A DNA stretch of 64,000 nucleotides from Erythrobacter donghaensis. GTDB taxonomy: Bacteria; Pseudomonadota; Alphaproteobacteria; Sphingomonadales; Sphingomonadaceae. Both the position numbers and the translations under genes were made by a program. The stretch is taken from the NCBI RefSeq assembly GCF_002155425.1, contig NZ_MUYG01000008.1, positions 312,238 to 376,237 on the forward strand, in the 5' to 3' direction. The notes beneath the pieces are model-generated. The model searched no databases. It had not been told where the DNA came from and worked only from the letters and a program-made list of their open reading frames with translations. Positions 9,079-18,482 of this stretch are shown here, piece by piece; positions within the stretch are counted from its first letter, which is position 1, and each line of letters starts with the position of its first letter.

Positions 9079-9819
9079 TCAGAACTTCAGGCGCGACTGG
9101 TAGGTGGCCGTCACCGCCTGCCCATCGGCATTGCGGCCCGGTTCGAAGCGGCTTTCATCGCTGAGCAGCTGGCAGACCTTGGCGTCGAGCGCCTCGGCCC
9201 CGCTCGAGGTGACGATCTCGCACGCCGCCACCCGGCCCTCGGGCGAGACGGTCAGGCGGAAGGCGACCTGATCGCCGGTGACGTCGCCGGTCGGCAGGTC
9301 GCCGGGGTTGATCGTGGGGAAGCGCAGGGGCTTGGGCTTCACCACCGCAATCGTCGCCGGGTCGCGCGGGGTCATCGCGGCGGCGCAGGCCTCCATTTCG
9401 GTGATCGCGGTCGGCAAGCCGTCAAGGTCGAGCAGGATCGGCCGCTCCTCGCCGAGGACGATGCTCGCGGTTCCCCCTGCGCCGAGCAGGCGGCGCAGCT
9501 GTGCGCTGGCAGGCGCGGTGAAGCCGGGCGTGCCGTCGCTGGTGCGCGCGCCTCTCGCCTCGAAGGCGATCTCCTCCGCGCCGACCACCAGCACCGCGGG
9601 TTGCTTCTCGCCCACCGCGATCGTCATGGCCGGGTGGTGCAGGCGCAACATGCTGCCGCCTTCGGGATTGAGCGCGACCAGCAGGAAGGCCTCGCCCGGA
9701 TTGCCGCTGACCGCGCAGGAGCCGGGCGCATCGTAGAGCTTCCACGGGGATGCGGCGGGCGGCGGCTCCTGCCCTTGCGCGGCGGAGGCGAGCAGGGCGG
9801 CGGGCAGGGTTCGGATCAT
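9079..9819 (-). CDS. exported protein with TonB C-terminal domain
   Basis: 246 residues. The last 70 residues (SPEGRVAACEIVTSSGAEALDAKVCQLL ... FEPGRNADGQAV, shown here only in part) have the form of a TonB/TolA C-terminal domain, the region that touches the TonB box of outer-membrane receptors. The N-terminus (MIRTLPAALLASAAQGQE) is a short signal peptide. There is no clear membrane anchor and no proline-rich spacer, so this is not a standard TonB but a periplasmic relative. Residues 20-170 form an unrecognised beta-rich region. The start ATG 9819 is chosen for the signal peptide. It lies tail to tail with a TonB-dependent receptor, which may or may not be its partner. Confidence 0.65.
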   Translation of the reverse strand: MIRTLPAALLASAAQGQEPPPAASPWKLYDAPGSCAVSGNPGEAFLLVALNPEGGSMLRLHHPAMTIAVGEKQPAVLVVGAEEIAFEARGARTSDGTPGFTAPASAQLRRLLGAGGTASIVLGEERPILLDLDGLPTAITEMEACAAAMTPRDPATIAVVKPKPLRFPTINPGDLPTGDVTGDQVAFRLTVSPEGRVAACEIVTSSGAEALDAKVCQLLSDESRFEPGRNADGQAVTATYQSRLKF

Positions 9820-9872
9820 GCGCCGCAGGCTAGCGCGCGTGGGCGGCGCGGCCAAGCCTTGCGCGCATCGGG

Positions 9873-11207
9873 TCAGCGGAACCGTGCCGGTTTCAGGTCG
9901 TATCTGGCGAGCTTGTCGTAGATCGTCTTGCGCGGGGTTTGCAGCAGCGCCTGCACCGCGGCGATGTCCCCCCGGCACTGGCGCAGCGCATCTTCCAGCA
10001 CGGTGCGCTCGAAATCGGCGACGGTTTGCGCCAGCGGGCGGCTGCCGCCGGGAACCGGGGCAGAGGCCGGGCTGTCCTCCGCGTGATCGACAAGGCCCAG
10101 CACGAAGGCGCGGGCATAGCCTGAGAGTTCGTTGAGGTTGCCGGGCCAGTCATGGGTCTGCACGTGCCGCCACACGCCTGCGCTGATCGCCGGAGCAGGC
10201 AGATCGAGTTCGCGCGCATGGCGGGCGACGAAGCGGCGGAAGAATTCGGGCAGATCCTCGCGCCGTTCGCTGAGCGGCGGGAAGGCGATCTGCACCGCGC
10301 CCAGCCGGTGCCACAGCGGATCGCGCGCGACCTCCGCACCCATGCTCCCGGCGAGGCGGGCGATGATGATGCGGATGTTCAATCGCCGGGGCTGCGCGGC
10401 GCCAATCGGGAGCACGGCGCGCTTTTCCACCAGCGACAGCAGCCGCGCGGTCAGCACCGCAGGCGCGGTCTCGATCTCGTCGAGGAACAGCGTGCCGCCA
10501 TTGGCGCGCTCGATCAGCCCGGTGCGCGACAGGCCGCCGCCCGCCGGATCCCGCCCGAACAGCAGCAGTTCGGCATCCTCATGCGCCAGCACCCCGGCAT
10601 CGACCGCAACGAAGGGCCGCGTCCGGCGCGGGCTGCATTCGTGGATCAGGCGCGCGGCGTGGCTCTTGCCGGTGCCTGCCGGGCCGGTCAGCACCACATC
10701 GATCTCCGAGCGCGCCACGCCTTCGATCACCGAGCGCAGCCGCTGGGCGATGGCCGAGCTGCCGGGGATCGCCCCCTCGGCGCTGCGCCCGGCCTCGTCG
10801 CGCAGCCGCCGGTTCTCGAGCGCCAGAGCGCGCCGCTCGGCCGCCCCCCGCACCGCGCGGATGAGGTCGGCCGAGGCATAGGGCTTGGTGAGGAAATCGG
10901 CCGCGCCGTTCTTCATCGCCGCCACCGCCATCGCGATATCGCCGTGGCCGGTGGTGAGGATCACGGGCAGATCGGGATCGACCTCGCGCAGCGCGGCGAA
11001 GAAGGCGATACCGTCGATCCCCGGCATCCGCACGTCGCTCACCACCACGCCGGGGTAATCCGCCGTCAGCCAGCCGAGCGCCGCGCGGGCATCGGGAAAG
11101 GCGGTGACCTCGGCCCCTTCGAGGCTGAGCATCTGCATCGTCGCCTCGCGCAGTGGCGGATCGTCTTCGACCAGCGCGATCTGGAGCGGGGAGGCGAGCG
11201 CGCTCAT
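9873..11207 (-). CDS. dctD: NtrC-type response regulator of dicarboxylate transport (DctD-like)
   Basis: 444 residues. Receiver domain 8-120 has the acidic pair EDD, phospho-acceptor Asp58 (SDVRMPG) and Lys108 (TKPY). AAA+ domain about 145-375 has Walker A GPAGTGKS (175-182) and Walker B GGTLFLDEI (237-245). The C-terminal Fis-type helix-turn-helix is about 400-435. The GAFTGA loop that contacts sigma-54 should lie at about 222-228 but reads PAGGGLS, so sigma-54 activation is doubtful. The start overlaps the dctB stop (ATGA). Divergent dctA and two palindromes beyond dctB point to control of C4-dicarboxylate uptake. DctD rather than another NtrC relative is inferred from the kinase and transporter neighbours. 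Confidence 0.82.
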   Translation of the reverse strand: MSALASPLQIALVEDDPPLREATMQMLSLEGAEVTAFPDARAALGWLTADYPGVVVSDVRMPGIDGIAFFAALREVDPDLPVILTTGHGDIAMAVAAMKNGAADFLTKPYASADLIRAVRGAAERRALALENRRLRDEAGRSAEGAIPGSSAIAQRLRSVIEGVARSEIDVVLTGPAGTGKSHAARLIHECSPRRTRPFVAVDAGVLAHEDAELLLFGRDPAGGGLSRTGLIERANGGTLFLDEIETAPAVLTARLLSLVEKRAVLPIGAAQPRRLNIRIIIARLAGSMGAEVARDPLWHRLGAVQIAFPPLSERREDLPEFFRRFVARHARELDLPAPAISAGVWRHVQTHDWPGNLNELSGYARAFVLGLVDHAEDSPASAPVPGGSRPLAQTVADFERTVLEDALRQCRGDIAAVQALLQTPRKTIYDKLARYDLKPARFR

Positions 11208-12889
11208 GCGGCGGGCATGACCATGGTGAAGCGCGCGCCCCCGCCGGACGTGTCTTCGCAGGTGAGATCACCGCCGAGCTGACGCATGATGTCGCGCGCA
11301 ATCGCGAGGCCGAGGCCAATTCCCTCGGGCTTGCCGGTGACGAAGGGCTGGAACAGCGTGTCGCGCAGCGTCTCAGGCACACCGGGGCCGGTGTCGGTGA
11401 CGCTGAGATGCAGCGCGGGCCCCTCGGCAGCGATGGCGAGCGCGATCTGGCCGCCGGGCGCGCAGGCCTGCACCGCGTTCTGGAGCAGGTTGACCAGCAC
11501 CTGTTCCAGCTGGACATGGCGCGCCCGCACTTCAGCGGCGGCGGCCTCGGGCGCGGGGAGCGTCAGCGTCAGCCCCTTCTGGCGGATCTGGTCGCGCAGC
11601 AGCAGCAGCGATCCGTCGATCACCTCGGCCAAGGTGACAAGACGCGGTTCTTCGGCCGAGCGGCGGCTGAAATTGAGCTGTTCCTCGGTGATTTCGCCGA
11701 TCCGGCCCGCCAGCGCAGCGATGCGGGCGAAGTTCTCTCCGGCCTCCTCGGTGCGTGCAGCATCGAGCAGGCGCTCGCCGTTCTCGGCAAAGACCCGCAT
11801 CGCGGCGAGCGGCTGGCGGATCTCGTGCCCCAGCCCGGCGGTGATCTGGCCGAGCGTGGCGAGGCGGTTGGCCTGCTGGAGCTGCTCGCGCAAGGTCGCG
11901 GTCTGCGCGGCGGTGGCGGCGGCGGCGCGGGCCTCGCGCTGGCGCTGCCACAGCCATGCCCCCGCCGCCGCCAGCGCCAGCAGCGCGAGCGCGGTGACTC
12001 CCGCGAGCCTGCCGTTGGCGAGCGCCACCGACACGCGCGGGGCCGGGTCCGCGAGCAGGTGCAGCTCCCACCCCACCGGAGCGATGGGCTGGATTTTCTC
12101 GATCATCCTGACCGGAGAGGCCCCGCTCCCCAGCCCCGGCAACGCCAGCGGGCGCGGCTCGGCGACGCCATACCGTACCGCATCGCGCGCCGGATCGCGC
12201 GGACTTGCCGAACCAGGCGCTTGCGGCGCGGCGCGGAAGCGCCAGTCGGGATCGCTGGCGAGCAGCACGATCCCGCCCGCATCGGTCACGAAGACCCCGT
12301 CCTCGGCATCGCGCCATTTGGCCTCGAGGCTGTCGAATTCGACCTTTACCGCCACAACGCCCAAAGGCCGCTCCGCCGGGCCGACGCGCTGCGCGAGATA
12401 GAGCCCCGGGCGGCGGCTGACCGTGCCCAGCGCAAATTCGCTTCGGGTGCCATTCGCCAGCGCCCCGGCGAAATAGTCGCGGAAGCCGTAATTCGATCCG
12501 ATGAAGCTGTCGGGCCGGTCCCAGTTGCTCGCCGACAGCGTCATGCCCTTCGCGTCCATCAGATAGATCGCGGCGGCATTGGTCTGCTGCGCCAGCGCGG
12601 CGAGGCGGCGGTTGAGCACGGCCTGCTGCCCGCGCTCGCCCGCCAGCAGTGCGGCGACCTCCGGGTCGGCGGCGAGCACGCTGGGCACGAGGGTGAACTT
12701 GTTGAGCTCGCTCTCCAGCCCGGCGGCAAGAATTGCGGCCTGGCTGGTGGCGGCGGCGCGGGTTTCCTCGAGCGCGCTGACCCGCATCGCCCGGTCGAGC
12801 GCGAGCATCGCCAGCCCCCCGATCAGCAGCACCGCCAGCCCGGCAATGCCCGCCAGATACCAGCGCCCCAATCTGCCGCCCGTCGCCAA
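11204..12889 (-). CDS. dctB: sensor histidine kinase of dicarboxylate transport (DctB-like)
   Basis: 561 residues. A membrane helix at about 10-32 and a second near 285-310 bracket a periplasmic PDC-type sensor ([16 protein letters not shown] is the typical DctB ligand-pocket stretch). Then comes a coiled-coil, the H-box [14 protein letters not shown] with the phosphorylated His, N-box [16 protein letters not shown] and [12 protein letters not shown] lid. It senses a C4-dicarboxylate and phosphorylates the downstream regulator. The start is taken as TTG 12889, after GGGAGAG. The frame runs on to a TTG at 12988, but that would put the two intergenic palindromes inside the coding region and adds an un-membrane-like, cysteine-containing N-terminus. 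Confidence 0.85.
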   Translation of the reverse strand: MATGGRLGRWYLAGIAGLAVLLIGGLAMLALDRAMRVSALEETRAAATSQAAILAAGLESELNKFTLVPSVLAADPEVAALLAGERGQQAVLNRRLAALAQQTNAAAIYLMDAKGMTLSASNWDRPDSFIGSNYGFRDYFAGALANGTRSEFALGTVSRRPGLYLAQRVGPAERPLGVVAVKVEFDSLEAKWRDAEDGVFVTDAGGIVLLASDPDWRFRAAPQAPGSASPRDPARDAVRYGVAEPRPLALPGLGSGASPVRMIEKIQPIAPVGWELHLLADPAPRVSVALANGRLAGVTALALLALAAAGAWLWQRQREARAAAATAAQTATLREQLQQANRLATLGQITAGLGHEIRQPLAAMRVFAENGERLLDAARTEEAGENFARIAALAGRIGEITEEQLNFSRRSAEEPRLVTLAEVIDGSLLLLRDQIRQKGLTLTLPAPEAAAAEVRARHVQLEQVLVNLLQNAVQACAPGGQIALAIAAEGPALHLSVTDTGPGVPETLRDTLFQPFVTGKPEGIGLGLAIARDIMRQLGGDLTCEDTSGGGARFTMVMPAA

Positions 12890-12914
12890 ACCCCGCTCTC
12901 CCTGTTGGAACCGC

Positions 12915-12934
12915 TTGTGCGCTTTTCCGCACGG
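12915..12934. promoter_or_regulatory. palindromic operator 1 between dctB and dctA
   Basis: A 20-base imperfect palindrome whose half sites are TTGTGCG and TCCGCAC, seven matched bases on each outer arm core (GTGCG/CGCAC perfect). It is the weaker partner of the site at 12947 and shares the pattern TTGTGCG-N4-TCCGCAC with it. It probably binds the DctD-like regulator, because dimeric NtrC-family proteins use paired palindromes upstream of their targets. That is inference from position. Confidence 0.6.
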
Positions 12935-12946
12935 GCCGCAAGATTT

Positions 12947-12966
12947 TTGTGCGGAAATCCGCACAA
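12947..12966. promoter_or_regulatory. palindromic operator 2 between dctB and dctA
   Basis: Arms TTGTGCGGA and TCCGCACAA are perfect inverted repeats around a 2-base AA centre; one more base pair (T12946/A12967) extends them to ten. The centre lies 32 bp, about three helical turns, from the centre of the first site, so both face the same side of the DNA. The site is about 130 bp upstream of the dctA start and upstream of dctB. As far as I recall, rhizobial DctD sites have a very similar core, which would need checking. Confidence 0.68.
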
Positions 12967-13097
12967 ATTGCCCAGCGACCGCGGACAAGTCCCTGAAACT
13001 CCGTGGTTGGCCCAGAGTGTCACAAAAGCTTGCGGCGCGCCCTTCCCTCTCCGATCCTTGGGCGCAAAGAACAGATCAACGGGGGAGCCGGCGACCT

Positions 13098-14480
13098 ATG
13101 GGTTCGCACACCATCACTGCAAGCGACGCTGCGCCGGTGCGCCTGCCGTTCTACCGGCAGCTTTACGTGCAGGTGCTCACCGCGATCGCGCTGGGCGCGA
13201 TGGTGGGCCATTTCGCACCCGAATTCGGCGCCAGCCTCAAGCCGCTGGGCGATGCCTTCATCAAGCTGGTCAAGATGATCATTGCCCCGGTGATTTTCGT
13301 CACGGTCGCCACCGGGATCGCGGGGATGCGCGATCTGAAGGCGGTCGGCAGCGTGGCGGGCAAGGCCTTTGCCTATTTCCTCACTTTCTCCACGCTGGCG
13401 CTGATCATCGGCCTTGCGGTTGCCAATCTGGTGCGCCCGGGCGAGGGGCTCAACATCGACCCCGCCACGCTCGATACCGCTGCGGTCGCCGACTATGCCA
13501 ACAAGGCCGAGGCGACGACGATCACCGGCTTCCTGCTCTCGATCATCCCCGAAACCCTGTTCAGCGCGGTCACCGACGGGCAGATCCTGCAGGTGCTGCT
13601 GGTGGCGATCCTCGCGGGCGTCGCCATCGCCGCGACCCGCCCGGCGAGCGATCTGGTGACCGATGTGCTCGCATCCTTCGGGCAGGTCATCTTCAAGCTC
13701 GTGAATATGCTGATGAAGCTCGCCCCGATCGGTGCGTTCGGGGCGATGGCCTTCACCATCGGCGAGTTCGGGATCGGCAGCCTCGCCAATCTCGCCGCGC
13801 TGGTGGGGACGTTCTACCTCACCTCGCTGCTGTTCGTGCTGGTGGTGCTGGGGCTGGTGGGGTGGTTCACCGGCTTCTCGATCCTCGCGCTGATCCGTTA
13901 CCTGCGCGCCGAATTGCTGCTGGTGCTGGGCACCTCCTCCTCCGAAGCCGCGCTGCCGAGCCTGATAGAGAAGATGGAACTGGCCGGATGCCGCAAGGCA
14001 GTCGTCGGGCTTGTGGTGCCGACGGGCTACTCCTTCAATCTCGATGGCACCAACATCTACATGACACTGGCCGCGCTGTTCATCGCGCAGGCCGTGGGCG
14101 TGGAGCTGTCGCTGGCCGAACAGCTGACGCTGGTGCTGGTGGCGATGATCAGCTCCAAGGGCGCGGCCGGGGTGACCGGATCGGGCTTCGTGATCCTTGC
14201 CGCCACCCTTTCGGTGGTGCCGAGCGTGCCGGTGGCGGGGATGGCGCTGATCCTCGGGATCGACCGCTTCATGTCCGAATGCCGCGCGCTCACCAATTTC
14301 ATCGGCAATGCGGTGGCGACGATCGTGGTGGCGAAGTGGGAAGGCGCGCTCGACGAGACCCGCCTCGCTGCCGCGCTGGCGGGCACGCCCATGCCGCTCC
14401 CGCCCGAGGATATCGAGCGCCACGAGCGCAGCGGGCCGGTGAGCGAGAAGCTCGCCAAGGTGCTGGAGAATACGCCATGA
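13098..14480 (+). CDS. dctA: C4-dicarboxylate:cation symporter DctA
   Basis: 460 residues. Inner-membrane uptake of succinate, fumarate and malate. Family marks: [18 protein letters not shown] at the N-terminus, [17 protein letters not shown] (re-entrant loop), [25 protein letters not shown] (substrate and cation site with intact NLDGT) and [21 protein letters not shown]. All are characteristic of DctA rather than of glutamate carriers. ATG 13098 follows GGGGGAG with ten bases between. The intergenic region to dctB holds the paired palindromes. Its stop overlaps the esterase start (ATGA), so it heads an operon of dctA, esterase, TonB-dependent receptor and carboxypeptidase. Confidence 0.92.
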   Translation: MGSHTITASDAAPVRLPFYRQLYVQVLTAIALGAMVGHFAPEFGASLKPLGDAFIKLVKMIIAPVIFVTVATGIAGMRDLKAVGSVAGKAFAYFLTFSTLALIIGLAVANLVRPGEGLNIDPATLDTAAVADYANKAEATTITGFLLSIIPETLFSAVTDGQILQVLLVAILAGVAIAATRPASDLVTDVLASFGQVIFKLVNMLMKLAPIGAFGAMAFTIGEFGIGSLANLAALVGTFYLTSLLFVLVVLGLVGWFTGFSILALIRYLRAELLLVLGTSSSEAALPSLIEKMELAGCRKAVVGLVVPTGYSFNLDGTNIYMTLAALFIAQAVGVELSLAEQLTLVLVAMISSKGAAGVTGSGFVILAATLSVVPSVPVAGMALILGIDRFMSECRALTNFIGNAVATIVVAKWEGALDETRLAAALAGTPMPLPPEDIERHERSGPVSEKLAKVLENTP

Positions 14481-15418
14481 TCCGCCTCGCCCTCGCCGTG
14501 CTGCTCGCGCTGTTCGCCCCCGCCGCGCTGGCGGCCGCGAACGATACCGAGCGCGAGGAAATCCGCCTGTGGCCGGGCACCCCGCCGGGCAATGGCAAGG
14601 TCGAAGGGCCGGAAGTCCTCGGCGAAAAAGGCGCAGGCTTCGGCGCGGTGTCGAATATCGCGACGCCCCGGATGCGCGTCTTCCGCCCCGCCCGGCCCAA
14701 CGGCGCGGCGGTGCTGGTCGCAGGCGGCGGCGGCTATTTCCGCATCCAGCTGTGGAAGGAAAGCACGCCCGCCGCCGAGTGGCTCGCCGCGCAGGGCTTC
14801 ACCGTGTTCGAGCTGATCTACCGCCTGCCGAATGACGGATGGGACTCCACCGCACCCTTCATGGACGCGCAGCGCGCGATGAAGATCATCCGCACCCGCG
14901 CGGGCGAATTCGGCATCGCGCCCGACAGGATCGGGATCATGGGCTTTTCGGCGGGCGGGCATCTGGCGGGCTTCACCGCCTATCAGCCGGGCCGCGCGCT
15001 TTACGAAGGCAAGGACCGCTTCGAGCACGTCTCGGCCCGGCCCGATTTCGCGGTGCTGCTGTTCCCGGTCGTGACCCTGCGCGCACCCTATGACACCACC
15101 CGCACCCGGCGCGAGATCGTGGGCGACAAGGCGACCCCCAAGGCCGAGGCCGCCTGGTCGCTGGACACCTACGCGGACAAACACGCGCCGCCGACCATCA
15201 TCTTCGCCTCTGCCGACGATCCGACCACGCCGCCGGGGCACGGCATCTTGCTGTTCCAGACCCTCATCGCGGCCGGGGCGAGCGCGGAGCTGCACCTGTT
15301 CCGCGACGGCGGGCATGGCTGGGGTCTGGGCCAGCCCGATCAGGTCATCAGCCAGTGGCCGAAGCTTTTTTCCAAGTGGGCGCAATCACTTAAAATCATT
15401 GAAAAACGGGGAGAATAG
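14477..15418 (+). CDS. secreted alpha/beta-hydrolase (esterase)
   Basis: 313 residues with a signal peptide cut near ALAAAN (residue 20). The oxyanion stretch is [10 protein letters not shown], and the nucleophile elbow is GFSAGG with Ser158. Asp247 or Asp248 (ASADDPTTP) and His280 (RDGGHGWGL) complete the triad. The pattern resembles acetyl-xylan esterase or BD-FAE-like enzymes that remove acyl groups from carbohydrates, so a periplasmic esterase is likely. The true substrate is unknown. It overlaps dctA by ATGA and lies two bases before the TonB-dependent receptor. A possible role is to cut an ester imported through the receptor and hand the acid to DctA. Confidence 0.8.
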   Translation: MIRLALAVLLALFAPAALAAANDTEREEIRLWPGTPPGNGKVEGPEVLGEKGAGFGAVSNIATPRMRVFRPARPNGAAVLVAGGGGYFRIQLWKESTPAAEWLAAQGFTVFELIYRLPNDGWDSTAPFMDAQRAMKIIRTRAGEFGIAPDRIGIMGFSAGGHLAGFTAYQPGRALYEGKDRFEHVSARPDFAVLLFPVVTLRAPYDTTRTRREIVGDKATPKAEAAWSLDTYADKHAPPTIIFASADDPTTPPGHGILLFQTLIAAGASAELHLFRDGGHGWGLGQPDQVISQWPKLFSKWAQSLKIIEKRGE

Positions 15419-15420
15419 GA

Positions 15421-18400
15421 ATGTCCACCAATCGATTTGGCAGGTTCACCCTGCTGTGCGGCGCCAGCCTGATCGCGGCGCAGGCCGCCCACGCGCAGGA
15501 AGCCGAAACGCCGCCCGCACCCGCGGCGGAAGAGGAGCGCGTGATCACCGTCACCGGCACCCGGATTCAGGGCGCCAAGATCAACGACGTGCTGCCCGTC
15601 ACCGTGGTCGACGAAATCGACATCGCCAACGTCGCGGCGACATCGGGTGACGAGCTGTTCCGCTCGATCCCGCAGGCGGGCGGGGTGGCCTTCAACGAAC
15701 AGAACGACACCACCGTCAACAACGCCCGCGGCGATGCCGCCTCGATCAACCTGCGCGATCTCGGCACCGGCAATACGCTGCTGCTGATCAACGGCCGCCG
15801 CATGGTGCTGAACCCCGGCTTCCAGACCGAGCTTCTGGTGCCCGTGGTCAGCCCCGACACCAACGAAATCGCGCCCGGCTCCGTGCGCCGGATCGAAGTG
15901 CTGCGCGACGGCGCATCGGCGATCTACGGCGCGGATGCGGTCGCGGGCGTGGTCAACACTGTGCTGCGCGGCAACCGCCGAGGCGGCTTCATCGAAGGCG
16001 AATTCCGCGCCTCGGAAGGCACCAGCCTTGAAAGCTACGCACTCGCGGGCGGCTATGGCTTCGACTTCGCCGGGGGCCGCGCCAACCTCACGGTCTATGG
16101 CGGCTATTTCCATGAAACCGGCATGCCCGCGTCCGACCGCGATTATGCCGCCGACGACAACCGCCTGCCGCTGGTGGTGGGCACGCCGTTCGAGGGCGAC
16201 AACCAGTTCAACAACCGCAACACCTTCGGCCCTTTCGGCCAGTTCGACATTCAGGCGCCCAACAACCGCACGCCGCTGAATGACGACGATTTCTACCTCC
16301 AGCCCAGCACCTTCCCCAATTGCCGGATCGATCTGGGCGACGGCCTGTGCGCGCGGGCGGGTATCACGCCGGATATCGCGGTGCGCTACAACACCAATTT
16401 CGGCACCACCATCATCAGCGAAAAGACCCGCTACAACGTGATGGGCCTGCTGAATTACGAGCTCACCAACAGCCTCGAAGCCTATTTCGAGGGGAGCTAT
16501 TACCGCTCGGAGAGCGAGCGCTTCATCACGCCTGCCGCAATTCTCAGCGCGGTGCCGGTGGGGATCAGCCGCAATGCCTATTGGAACCCCTTCGGCCCCG
16601 TCACCTTCCCCGATGGTACGCCCAACCCCAACCGGATCGGCGGCACCACCATCCCCACCGGAGGGGCGGATGTGATCATGGAGCGCTATCGCTTCGTCGA
16701 TGCGGGCAACCGCTCGGTCAACGTGACCAAGGATTCCTACCGCCTCGTCGCGGGCCTCAAGGGCAATTTCGGCTCGTGGGATTTCGACACCGGCTTCGTC
16801 TATTCCGAAGCGCGCACCACCGATCTTGAAGGCAACCGCGTGTCGCTCACGCTGCTGCAGGACGCGATCAACAGGTCGACGCCCGATGCCTACAACCCCT
16901 TCAACGGCGGCTGCGTGACCGGCGATCCGGGCAATGGCGATTGCACCCCCAATCCCACCAGCAGTATCGACCCGTTCCGCATCAGCGTGTTCCGCAAGGG
17001 CGGCACCAGTCTCGCGCTGGCCGACTTCAAGGTCAGCCGCTCCGACCTCTTCACCCTGCCCGGCGGCGATGTCGGGATTGCGGCGGGGATCGAATGGCGG
17101 CGCGAGACCTTCTTCGACGATCGCGACCCGCGGCTTGATGGCACGATCACCTGGACCGACAGCGTGATCCCGGGCGTGACCTTCGGCTCGGACGTGGTCG
17201 GCACCAGCCCCTCGCCCGACACCAACGGCTCGCGCGAGGTGTGGTCGGCCCATGCCGAAACTTTCGTGCCACTGGTCAGCGAGGACATGAACATCCCGCT
17301 CGTCAGCGCGCTCAACCTCCAGCTGGCGGGCCGGATGGAGCACTTCAAGGATATCGACCAGACCGCCATCGTCCCGCGCGTTGCCGCCTCGTGGACCACG
17401 GTGCCGGGGATCACCTTCCGCGGCGCATGGTCGCAGGGCTTCCGCGCGCCCAATCTGGTGCAGGTCAATGACGAAGGCACCACCCGGTCGAACACGCGCG
17501 ACGACTTCGTGATCTGCGCCGCGCAGGTCGCCAAGGGCCAGCTCTCCAGCCTTGCGGTGTGCCCCGGCGAAGGCGTGATCAGCTTCCGTTCGGGCACCGA
17601 CCGGCTCCAGCCCGAAGACAGCGAGAGCATCAACCTCGGCGTGGTGCTCGAACCCGGCTTCATTCCGGGGCTCACGCTGACGGCGGATTACTGGCGCGTG
17701 AAGCAGACCGGGCTGGTCGGCACCTTCGGCGATGACAACGCGATCGCGCTCGACCTGCTGCGGCGGCTTGCGGGCGGCACCAATCCGGCGGTGGTGCGCG
17801 CCGATCCCACCCCCGAACAGGTTGCGCTGTTCGCCGGCACCGGGCTGGCGGCGGCGGGTGAGATCCTGTTCGTCGACGATCCCTATCTCAACCTCGACAG
17901 CCGCGTTTCGAAGGGCTGGGACTTCGGCCTGTTCTACAACGTTCCCGATTTCGGCGCGGGGGACATCCGCCTGCGCTTCAACGCCGCGCGGCTGACCAGC
18001 TTCGTGCAATCGGCCGGAAACGAGGGCGAGGAACTGCTCGAAGGGATCGCAGCCGGGCTGCTGCCGCCCGAAGTGGTGGTCGGCGGCCTCGGCCAGCTGC
18101 TCGAGATCGAGGGGCGGCCCAAGTGGCGCTTCTCCAGCTCGGTCAACTGGGGCATGGGCCCGGTCGATGTCGGGTTGTTCGCGCAATATGTCGGGCAAGT
18201 GTGGGACACCAGCGTGAGCCGCGACGTGCCGTTCGAATCGGCCGATCCCAACATCAACTTCTTCCGGGTTGACGACATTCTGACCCTCAACCTCAACGTG
18301 TCCTATTCCTTCGAAAAGGGCGCACTGGATGGCACGCGCATCCGACTGGGGGTCAACAACCTGTTCGACAAGGACCCGCCGCTGGCGGACGAAAGTCTGG

Positions 18401-18468
18401 GCTTCTTCAGCGAACTCCATTCGGCCCGTGGCCGGGTGTGGCGGGTCGAAGTGCGCAAGAACTTCTGA
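15421..18468 (+). CDS. large TonB-dependent receptor
   Basis: 1015 residues with a signal peptide ending AAHAQE. The plug has TonB box-like VITVTGTRIQG, SGDELFRSIPQAGGVAFNEQ, LLLINGRRMVLNPG and LRDGASAIYGADAVAGVVNT, the pattern of the large oligomer-importing TonB receptors common in sphingomonads and Caulobacter. The barrel follows, with FRAPNLVQVNDEGTTRSN, and the chain ends VEVRKNF. Length over 1000 residues and the extended plug favour carbohydrate or peptide ligands rather than siderophores. GGGAGAATAGGA precedes the ATG. Third gene of the dctA operon; the M14 carboxypeptidase starts 14 bases after its stop. Confidence 0.92.
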   Translation: MSTNRFGRFTLLCGASLIAAQAAHAQEAETPPAPAAEEERVITVTGTRIQGAKINDVLPVTVVDEIDIANVAATSGDELFRSIPQAGGVAFNEQNDTTVNNARGDAASINLRDLGTGNTLLLINGRRMVLNPGFQTELLVPVVSPDTNEIAPGSVRRIEVLRDGASAIYGADAVAGVVNTVLRGNRRGGFIEGEFRASEGTSLESYALAGGYGFDFAGGRANLTVYGGYFHETGMPASDRDYAADDNRLPLVVGTPFEGDNQFNNRNTFGPFGQFDIQAPNNRTPLNDDDFYLQPSTFPNCRIDLGDGLCARAGITPDIAVRYNTNFGTTIISEKTRYNVMGLLNYELTNSLEAYFEGSYYRSESERFITPAAILSAVPVGISRNAYWNPFGPVTFPDGTPNPNRIGGTTIPTGGADVIMERYRFVDAGNRSVNVTKDSYRLVAGLKGNFGSWDFDTGFVYSEARTTDLEGNRVSLTLLQDAINRSTPDAYNPFNGGCVTGDPGNGDCTPNPTSSIDPFRISVFRKGGTSLALADFKVSRSDLFTLPGGDVGIAAGIEWRRETFFDDRDPRLDGTITWTDSVIPGVTFGSDVVGTSPSPDTNGSREVWSAHAETFVPLVSEDMNIPLVSALNLQLAGRMEHFKDIDQTAIVPRVAASWTTVPGITFRGAWSQGFRAPNLVQVNDEGTTRSNTRDDFVICAAQVAKGQLSSLAVCPGEGVISFRSGTDRLQPEDSESINLGVVLEPGFIPGLTLTADYWRVKQTGLVGTFGDDNAIALDLLRRLAGGTNPAVVRADPTPEQVALFAGTGLAAAGEILFVDDPYLNLDSRVSKGWDFGLFYNVPDFGAGDIRLRFNAARLTSFVQSAGNEGEELLEGIAAGLLPPEVVVGGLGQLLEIEGRPKWRFSSSVNWGMGPVDVGLFAQYVGQVWDTSVSRDVPFESADPNINFFRVDDILTLNLNVSYSFEKGALDGTRIRLGVNNLFDKDPPLADESLGFFSELHSARGRVWRVEVRKNF

Positions 18469-18482
18469 TAGGTCTCCGGCCC

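Noticed and set aside
13000..13040. Sigma-54 promoter (GG-N10-GC) upstream of dctA
   Set aside because: TTGGCCC and CTTGC are present but the spacing between the GG and GC dinucleotides does not match the required ten bases.
15340..18420. A 1026-codon open frame on the minus strand under the large TonB receptor
   Set aside because: Antisense to an unmistakable receptor, with a histidine/arginine/alanine-heavy translation typical of GC-rich shadow frames and no motifs.
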